Source: Clostridia bacterium
Lineage (GTDB): Bacteria; Bacillota; Clostridia; Oscillospirales; Acutalibacteraceae
Assembly: GCA_017440755.1 (NCBI GenBank)
Contig: JAFSGP010000015.1
Coordinates: 18,393-82,392 of the forward strand
DNA: 64,000 nucleotides
Reading direction: 5' to 3'
Position numbers and translations under genes: made by a program
The notes under the pieces: generated by a model
The model's database searches: none
Seen by the model: the letters and a program-made list of their open reading frames with translations, nothing else
Told to the model about the DNA's origin: nothing
Shown: positions 57,645 through 64,000 of the stretch, piece by piece
Layout: each line of letters opens with the position of its first letter
Position numbering within the stretch: position 1 is the first letter of the stretch

Positions 57645-58619
57645 ATGAAACAAGAACCGAAAAAAGTATTGGACGCCCGTCAGGAGGCGCGTCGTCGCCG
57701 CCGCCGTCGTCGCCGCATCGTGCAGACCTGCATCATTTTGGCGGTGGTACTGCTGTTGGTGCTGGTGGGCGCGTTGGTGGTACTGCATATTATCGGTGTC
57801 CAGGCGGCGAAAAAGGGAGAAGCCACCTCCTTCTTGGCGGTAAAGGCCATTCAGGTGGAGGGGGAAACCCGCTATTCCGCGGAGGAGCTTATCGAACAGA
57901 GCGGTCTGTACGTGGGGCAGAGCCTGTTGGCGGTCAACAAGGTGCAGGCTCACGATAGCTTGTTGCGCCAGTTCCCCTATTTATCCCGTGTCGAAATCGG
58001 CAATGCCGCCTTTGATACCCTAGCTATACGGGTGGAGGAAACCCCGGTGGTGGGTGTGGTAAAGCTGGCGCAGGACTGGATGGTAATGGGAGAGAACAAC
58101 CACGCCCTTGAGCTGTTGACCGAGGAGACTCTGCCGAAGGGTACGCTGCAGATTATCGGCGCCACCTTGACGGGCGAGGAAATCGGCAAAACCCTGCTGG
58201 ACGATCGTAGCCTGCGCATATGCCAGACCCTGGTACAGGCGGCGAAGCAGTACGGGCTGAAAAACTTAACGGCCATCGATATTACAGAGAAAACCAACAT
58301 TTCCCTGCGGGTGGGCAAGAGCCTGCAGGTGGTACTGGGCAACGAAACCAATCTGGCGGTGCAGCTGCAGGCGCTGGTGGCGACCCTGCCCACGCTGTAT
58401 GAGAACAACGGCGAGGACGCGGACGGACGGCTGGATATGACCGCCTATGCAGACGACAATCCGGAGAACGATAAGTCTATTTACACCCCCGCCGACCTGC
58501 TGTTGCCGGACAACACCGTCACCGATACCACCACCGACAGCACGACAGCGGCTGATGGGAGCGAATCCACGGATTCCGGCGAAAGCACGACCACGACCAC
58601 CGCGCAAGCACAGCAATAA
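57645..58619 (+). CDS. divIB: division protein FtsQ/DivIB
   Basis: The 324-residue bitopic protein has an Arg-rich cytoplasmic tail (nine consecutive arginines near 16-24), a membrane helix (25-50), a POTRA domain (about 64-133, FLAVKAIQVEGETRYSAEEL) and a beta domain to about 265. The C-terminal 40 residues are Thr/Ser/Asp-rich, like linkers in the window's surface proteins. ATG at 57645 follows AAAGGAAG; an ATG two codons earlier is too close to that site. A terminator follows, so this closes the mraZ-led unit. Confidence 0.93.
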   Translation: MKQEPKKVLDARQEARRRRRRRRRIVQTCIILAVVLLLVLVGALVVLHIIGVQAAKKGEATSFLAVKAIQVEGETRYSAEELIEQSGLYVGQSLLAVNKVQAHDSLLRQFPYLSRVEIGNAAFDTLAIRVEETPVVGVVKLAQDWMVMGENNHALELLTEETLPKGTLQIIGATLTGEEIGKTLLDDRSLRICQTLVQAAKQYGLKNLTAIDITEKTNISLRVGKSLQVVLGNETNLAVQLQALVATLPTLYENNGEDADGRLDMTAYADDNPENDKSIYTPADLLLPDNTVTDTTTDSTTAADGSESTDSGESTTTTTAQAQQ

Positions 58620-58629
58620 TAGAGAGACA

Positions 58630-58667
58630 AAACCGAGGGCTTGCCGACGGCAAGCCCTCTTTTTTAA
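58630..58667 (+). terminator. terminator between divIB and ftsZ
   Basis: The stem gagggcttgcc/ggcaagccctc with loop gac is followed by TTTTTT. Confidence 0.92.
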
Positions 58668-58704
58668 GGAAATATAAATATTTTCACTTTTTTGAAATTT
58701 CCAG

Positions 58705-58733
58705 TTGAAAAAGTAGACATAGCGTGCTACAAT
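58705..58733 (+). promoter_or_regulatory. promoter of ftsZ
   Basis: TTGAAA (58705-58710) and TACAAT (58728-58733) are spaced by 17 bp; the sequence continues as ATATAAT. ftsZ thus has transcription independent of the dcw operon. Confidence 0.75.
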
Positions 58734-58793
58734 ATAATGTGTATAAAACTATATGAGGCAACAAGCCTTTGTGCAAATAGGAGGACGACAGAA

Positions 58794-59900
<1,107 letters not shown>

Positions 59901-59910
59901 TAACCGAATA

Positions 59911-59950
59911 TAAAGCGCCGCCTGTCAACAGACAGGCGGCGCTTTTTTTG
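59911..59950. terminator. bidirectional terminator between ftsZ and the AbrB-like gene
   Basis: The stem aaagcgccgcctgtc/gacaggcggcgcttt with loop aaca is followed by a T-tract. It serves both convergent genes. Confidence 0.92.
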
Positions 59951-59957
59951 GTTGGGT

Positions 59958-60203
59958 TTAACCCTGCTCGCTCATATCGCGACGGCAGTTGATGCAGACG
60001 TTCTTGCCTTTAAATTGGCTCACGTCCCGTGCGTTTCCGCAGAAAATACAGGCGGGCTGATACTTTTTCAGTACGATGGTGTTATCTTCAATAAAGATTT
60101 CCAGCGAATCGGTATCGCCAATTTCCAGAGTGCGGCGCAATTCAATAGGCAGGACGAACCGCCCCACGCTGTCGATGCGGCGCACAATACCGGTAGAGGT
60201 CAT
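59958..60203 (-). CDS. AbrB/SpoVT-like regulator with C-terminal zinc ribbon
   Basis: The 81-residue protein has an AbrB-type swapped-hairpin DNA-binding domain (TGIVRRIDSVGRFVLPIELRRTL, residues 3-25) followed by a short treble-clef or zinc-ribbon-like tail (CIFCG...CINCRR, residues about 54-75). Transition-state AbrB regulators usually have a different C-terminal oligomerisation domain. This zinc-tailed type is found in Clostridia. Targets are unknown. It stands alone between two terminators. Confidence 0.88.
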   Translation of the reverse strand: MTSTGIVRRIDSVGRFVLPIELRRTLEIGDTDSLEIFIEDNTIVLKKYQPACIFCGNARDVSQFKGKNVCINCRRDMSEQG

Positions 60204-60301
60204 GGTGGTGGCTCCTTTCTCTGTGTGAATGGATTACACCCTCACTTTACCAAAAATAGGGAAAATTGTCAACACCTGTCATAAGATGTGAAAGAATAGC
60301 A

Positions 60302-60331
60302 CAGGAGGGCACCCTGTTGGGTGCCCTCCTG
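60302..60331 (-). terminator. hairpin downstream of the Cys-rich micropeptide gene
   Basis: The perfect stem aggagggcaccc/gggtgccctcct has a 4-nt loop; the T-tract on the minus strand is weak (ctattcttt). Confidence 0.55.
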
Positions 60332-60344
60332 TCGGCGGGAACTG

Positions 60345-60500
60345 TTAGCAACCGCAGCCGCAGTCGTAGTTGCAGCCACAGCCGTTGTTGGTGGTAGCGG
60401 TACCACAACCACAGCCGTTGTCATCAATCAACAACAGAACGATGATGATGAGCAGGATCCAGTTGCAGTCGCTGCCACAGAACAGGTTACGCAGACACAT
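60345..60500 (-). CDS. 51-residue Cys/Gly-rich membrane micropeptide
   Basis: A short gene encodes 51 residues: an N-terminal MCLRNLFCGSDCNW, one strongly hydrophobic helix (ILLIIIVLLLI, about 15-25), and a Gly/Cys-rich tail (GCGCG...GCGCNYDCGCGC) with eight cysteines. In total eleven cysteines make 22 percent of the protein. A GGGGTGG site precedes the ATG. Similar peptides with the MCLRNLF start are found in Oscillospirales genomes, usually as hypothetical or 'high-cysteine' proteins. It may be a membrane-anchored metal or disulfide module; this is inference. Confidence 0.82.
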   Translation of the reverse strand: MCLRNLFCGSDCNWILLIIIVLLLIDDNGCGCGTATTNNGCGCNYDCGCGC

Positions 60501-60614
60501 TCATTCCACCCCCTTACATTCACAGTATATGCGGCGCGCAAAAAGAGGTGCAGAGGAAAATGACAATGTATAAAGGGACAAAAAGCCGCCTATATTCTAA
60601 GGGGAGGCGATGAT

Positions 60615-63044
60615 ATGTATCGGTTTAAGCGCTTTACGGAAAAAGCCAACACCGCCCTCAATCTGGCGGTGGAGGGGGCCCGCGAGATGGGGCACACCTA
60701 TATCGGCACGGAACATATTTTGCTTGGGTTATTGCGAGAGGGTAGTGGGGTGGCGGCATCGGTGCTGGCGGCACGCGGCATTACGGTGTTGCGTTACACC
60801 GAGAAGATATTAGCCGCCGAAGCAAGCGGCGCCTACAGCGTGCTTACCCCCGAGGATTTCACCCCGCGGGCCAAGGCGGCCATGGAGGCGGCGCTGACGG
60901 ACGCGGCGCTGGCGCAGCAGCGATTTGCGGGCACCGAGCATTTGCTGGCCGCCATTTTGCGGGACGACACCAGCGTAGCGGTGCGGCTACTTACGGCATT
61001 GGACGGTCGCCCCACCGAGCTGTTAGGGGATATGACCCATCTGGCGAGCCCTGCGACAGGGGCGGGGACGCCCCGCGTCGGCGGGGTAAAGACCCGTACC
61101 CCTACCCTGGACCAATATGGGCGGGATCTGACCGCGCTGGCGCGAAATGGGCGGCTGGACCCTGTCATCGGTCGAGAATCGGAGATACAGCGGGTGATAC
61201 AGATACTATGTCGTCGCACCAAAAACAACCCTTGCCTAATCGGGGAACCGGGTGTGGGGAAAACCGCGGTGGCAGAAGGGCTGGCGCAGTGCATTGTCGC
61301 CGACGAGGTGCCGGAATTGCTGCGTGATAAGCGGCTGCTGACCTTGGACCTGACGGGTATGGTAGCAGGTACGAAATATCGGGGCGACTTTGAGGAACGG
61401 GTGAAAAATGCGGTAGCGGAGGTGCGCAAGGCGGGTGACGTGCTACTGTTTATTGATGAACTGCACAATCTCATCGGCGCCGGCGCGGCGGAGGGCGCGG
61501 TGGACGCGGCGAATATACTCAAGCCGGTGTTGGCACGTGGAGAGCTACAGCTTATCGGCGCCACCACCTTGACGGAGTACCGCCGTCATATTGAAAAGGA
61601 CGCGGCTTTGGAGCGGCGCTTTCAGCCGGTTACGGTGGGGGAGCCCACACCGGAGCAAACCTGTGAGGTGTTACGCGGCCTGCGGGACAAATACGAGGCG
61701 CACCACAAGGTGCGGATAGGAGAGGACGCCATTCAGGCGGCGGTGGCGCTGTCGGTGCGGTACATTCCCGACCGCTTTTTGCCGGATAAGGCGATAGACC
61801 TGATGGACGAGGGCGCGGCGCGGGTGCGGCTCCGTAATGGCGACACCCCCATTGACGTGCGGCAGATGGAGGGGGAGGCGGCGCGGCTGTCTGCGGAGAA
61901 GCGGGCAGCGATTCACGAGCAGGATTTTGAGCTGGCGGCCCGCCTGCGCGATGAGGAAAAGGCGTTAGTCAGTCGCTTGGAGGAGCGGCGGGAGCGTTGG
62001 CAGCAAGGTGATGGGCAGAGGGAATCCGCCGCCATGGTGACCGAGGCGGACATAGCGGCGGTGGTGGCAGAGTGGACCGGCATTCCAACCGAGCAGGTGA
62101 CCAAGGAGGAACAGCAGCGCTTGCAACAATTGGAAGAGCAGTTGCATCGCCGTTTGGTGGGGCAAACCGATGCGGTGCGGGCGGTGGCGCGGGCGGTGCG
62201 CCGCTCCCGTCTGGGGTTGCAGGACCCCAATCGCCCCGATGGATCCTTTCTTTTCCTCGGGCCGACGGGAGTGGGCAAAACCGAGCTGTGCAAGGCGCTG
62301 GCAGAGGCGCTTTTTGGGGACGAAAAGGCGATGGTGCGCTTGGATATGTCAGAGTATATGGAGCAGCACACCGTTTCCCGTCTGATTGGGTCGCCTCCCG
62401 GCTACGTGGGGCATGAGGAGGGTGGACAGCTGACCGAGGCGGTGCGCCGTCACCCTTACAGCGTGGTGCTGTTTGATGAAATAGAAAAAGCTCACCCCGA
62501 TATAGCCAACCTGTTGCTGCAGCTGTTGGAGGACGGGCGGCTTACCGATGCACAGGGGCGGCGGGTGGATTTTCGGAACACCTTGGTGATTATGACCTCC
62601 AACGTAGGCGCACGTCGTATCGCAGGGGAAGGCAGAGTGGGTTTTTCCTCCGCCTTTGGTGAGCAAACGGACACCGCCACGCGGCGTGCAGAAGCGTTGG
62701 GGGAGCTTAAAAAGGCGTTCCGCCCCGAGTTTCTGAACCGAGTCGACGAAATCATTGTATTTCACCCGCTGACGAAGGAACAGGTGGAGCAGATTGCGAG
62801 TCGCCTGTTGACGGGCTTGGAGCAACGGCTGAAAGCCTTGGGCTACCTTGTGCGCATAGACGAGAAGGTGGCACCTCTGGTGGCACGGGCGGGCTTAGAT
62901 ACGGTGTACGGCGCCCGCCCGTTGCGGCGGGCGATACAGACGGACGTGGAGGACCCGCTGGCGGAGCTCCTTTTGGCAGGACGATACGGCAAGGGGGATA
63001 CCATTCGTATCGCCGTGGCGGACGGTCGTATTACCTTTGAATGA
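60615..63044 (+). CDS. clpC: Clp protease ATPase subunit ClpC
   Basis: ClpC (809 residues) is an AAA+ unfoldase that feeds ClpP. Two N-terminal Clp_N repeats (about 1-145) are followed by AAA1 with Walker A GEPGVGKTA near residue 211. The UVR-like M domain (EKRAAIHEQDFELAARLRDEEKAL, about 435-460) typical of ClpC follows, and AAA2 with GPTGVGKTE near 549. The ClpP loop and D2-small domain complete it. Unlike the Bacillus operon, ctsR, mcsA and mcsB do not adjoin it. GGGGAGG precedes the ATG. Confidence 0.96.
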   Translation: MYRFKRFTEKANTALNLAVEGAREMGHTYIGTEHILLGLLREGSGVAASVLAARGITVLRYTEKILAAEASGAYSVLTPEDFTPRAKAAMEAALTDAALAQQRFAGTEHLLAAILRDDTSVAVRLLTALDGRPTELLGDMTHLASPATGAGTPRVGGVKTRTPTLDQYGRDLTALARNGRLDPVIGRESEIQRVIQILCRRTKNNPCLIGEPGVGKTAVAEGLAQCIVADEVPELLRDKRLLTLDLTGMVAGTKYRGDFEERVKNAVAEVRKAGDVLLFIDELHNLIGAGAAEGAVDAANILKPVLARGELQLIGATTLTEYRRHIEKDAALERRFQPVTVGEPTPEQTCEVLRGLRDKYEAHHKVRIGEDAIQAAVALSVRYIPDRFLPDKAIDLMDEGAARVRLRNGDTPIDVRQMEGEAARLSAEKRAAIHEQDFELAARLRDEEKALVSRLEERRERWQQGDGQRESAAMVTEADIAAVVAEWTGIPTEQVTKEEQQRLQQLEEQLHRRLVGQTDAVRAVARAVRRSRLGLQDPNRPDGSFLFLGPTGVGKTELCKALAEALFGDEKAMVRLDMSEYMEQHTVSRLIGSPPGYVGHEEGGQLTEAVRRHPYSVVLFDEIEKAHPDIANLLLQLLEDGRLTDAQGRRVDFRNTLVIMTSNVGARRIAGEGRVGFSSAFGEQTDTATRRAEALGELKKAFRPEFLNRVDEIIVFHPLTKEQVEQIASRLLTGLEQRLKALGYLVRIDEKVAPLVARAGLDTVYGARPLRRAIQTDVEDPLAELLLAGRYGKGDTIRIAVADGRITFE

Positions 63045-63078
63045 AAAAAGAGCCACCGAACAAAGTTCGGTGGCTCTT
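63044..63078 (-). terminator. terminator of the minus-strand peptide gene, overlapping the clpC stop
   Basis: The perfect stem agagccaccgaac/gttcggtggctct is followed by six T on the minus strand; it directly abuts the clpC TGA. Confidence 0.88.
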
Positions 63079-63096
63079 ACTTGTGCGCTTACGGGA

Positions 63097-63216
63097 TTAC
63101 AGACCCCACTCCAGCTCGTCCTCGTTGACACCCTCGTCAGGCAGGCTGACGCTGATAGCCTCTTGCTGGCGATATTCCAGAGTTTCCAGCACGGGTTCCA
63201 TATACTCTTTTTTCAT
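63097..63216 (-). CDS. 39-residue acidic peptide downstream of a secreted-protein gene
   Basis: A 39-codon frame starts at ATG 63216 with AAAGGAG at ideal spacing and stops at 63097. The peptide begins MKKEYMEPVLETLEYRQQEA and is strongly acidic (eleven Asp/Glu). It follows the secreted-protein gene by 14 nt, with its ribosome-binding site overlapping that gene's stop region, and is closed by a terminator. No family is recognised. A leader or precursor peptide, or a small partner of the upstream protein, are possible. Confidence 0.7.
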   Translation of the reverse strand: MKKEYMEPVLETLEYRQQEAISVSLPDEGVNEDELEWGL

Positions 63217-63230
63217 GTTGCTCAACTCCT

Positions 63231-64000
63231 TTATCCTAACAGGGCCAGATAGCCGTTAATACTTTGCTCGCGAACGTCGCCGTACACAACCACATCTTCA
63301 ACGCCGTTGTTATAGATGAAGTAGGGGCGCGCGTAGATGAGGGCATTTGTATAATCAGCGGGAATGTTTTTGATGCCGCAGGCGAAGAAGGCAGTGCCGT
63401 CGGCGGTCACGTCGAATACTCGCTCACCAACGATGTTCTTGGTGCGCTTGCCGTCTGCGGCCGCACCGGCGATGGTCATATCTGCGCCGGCGACATTGCT
63501 GATGATGGCGCCGAAGTCAACCAGTTTATACTCGTTATCACCAATGGTGATGGTGGCGTTGCTGATGTCACGCATAAAGCCGTCCTCCGGCTTAACGATG
63601 CCGTTGCCGGTCAGCGTAAAACCAAACCGCAGGGCATTCTGTGCCTCGTTAATGGAGGTACCCAGATAGCCGATGAGGGCCTCGGCGTTGTTATCGTAGC
63701 CGTTCAGGTTCTCCAGACCGGCTGCTGCCTTCTCCTTAAACAGGTCGACGTCCTTGGTGAAACCAAACTGGTCCAGAGTGATAGCCGCGCCGGCATAGTA
63801 GACATAGGTGAGATCCACACCCACGATGCCGTTGGTGGTCTCATCCCAATTGGAGCCGTTATCCGTCCAGGTCTTGTCAGCCTGCGGCAGGGGCAGAATG
63901 ATCCAGCCCGCCGTGTTCTGAGTCGTCCAGAAATTCATATGGTCGTCAACGGTCTTCTCGGTCACTACGCCGTCGATAACGGTGTAGTAGGTGTAGCCCG
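63231..64000 (-). CDS. C-terminal part of a secreted or surface protein (5' end outside window)
   Basis: The frame is open to the right edge, so only about the last 256 residues are seen. It starts inside a region reading GYTYYTVIDGVVTEKTVDDH and ends in VYGDVREQSINGYLALLG. The last 130 residues (LRFGF...DVTADGTAFFACGIKNIPADYTNALIYARPYFIYN) resemble a C-terminal module common in secreted proteins of Ruminococcaceae. Cysteine is rare and Asn/Asp/Gly are abundant, as in exported proteins. The function cannot be given without the N-terminal part. Confidence 0.75.
   Translation of the reverse strand, partial: GYTYYTVIDGVVTEKTVDDHMNFWTTQNTAGWIILPLPQADKTWTDNGSNWDETTNGIVGVDLTYVYYAGAAITLDQFGFTKDVDLFKEKAAAGLENLNGYDNNAEALIGYLGTSINEAQNALRFGFTLTGNGIVKPEDGFMRDISNATITIGDNEYKLVDFGAIISNVAGADMTIAGAAADGKRTKNIVGERVFDVTADGTAFFACGIKNIPADYTNALIYARPYFIYNNGVEDVVVYGDVREQSINGYLALLG

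Overview
The window looks like a contiguous chromosomal segment of a fairly GC-rich Gram-positive anaerobe of the class Clostridia, most likely an uncultured Oscillospirales (Ruminococcaceae-like) bacterium. The clues are the IspH-S1 fusion gene, the small families DUF4364, DUF5685 and DUF6062, a 51-residue Cys-rich membrane micropeptide, Thr-rich lipoproteins with zinc ribbons, a meso-DAP-type MurE, and interspersed GC-rich palindromic repeats. Family assignments come from reading the proteins; no database search was run. No rRNA, tRNA, CRISPR array, prophage or insertion sequence was seen.

1-7100 (minus strand): ispH-rpsA, cmk, an HI0933-type flavoprotein and an RpiR regulator, then a membrane protein, a J-domain protein and a DUF5685 protein. 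7100-9360 (plus): a promoter, a rod-shaped structured leader RNA ending in an intrinsic terminator, and two tandemly duplicated zinc-ribbon/Thr-rich lipoproteins. 9360-17260 (minus): uvrA and uvrB, separated and flanked by palindromic repeats, then a lower-GC three-gene island (two PH-domain membrane proteins and an LSm-like protein). 17500-20900 (plus): a proline operon, proB-proA-(membrane protein)-proC. 20900-28000: trmB and DUF4364 (minus), then a lipoprotein, alr, a UDP-sugar dehydrogenase, an in-frame GpsA-TagD fusion and nadE (plus). 28000-42100: a Thr-rich amidase (plus), valS and metG (minus), a peptide-type binding lipoprotein, the Asp23-FakA pair, ymdB, DUF6062 and a small membrane protein (plus), and an XRE/DUF2975 pair (minus).

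42200-59950 (plus) is the core envelope and division region: secA, an orphan zeta-like kinase, ychF, then a dcw cluster mraZ-rsmH-ftsL-PBP(PASTA)-murE-mraY-ftsW-murG-murA-divIB and ftsZ with its own promoter. Textbook MraZ boxes with a 10-bp period sit just downstream of the mraZ promoter. murC, murD, murF, ddl and ftsA are absent from the cluster. The right end carries an AbrB/zinc-ribbon protein, the Cys-rich micropeptide, a stand-alone clpC, a 39-residue acidic peptide and the 3' part of a secreted protein that runs off the window.

The most unusual items are the 7138-7334 leader RNA, whose geometry suggests a terminator/anti-terminator switch controlling the first duplicated lipoprotein gene; the GpsA-TagD fusion, which would couple glycerol-3-phosphate synthesis to CDP-glycerol synthesis; and a membrane-protein gene translationally coupled at both ends inside the proline operon.
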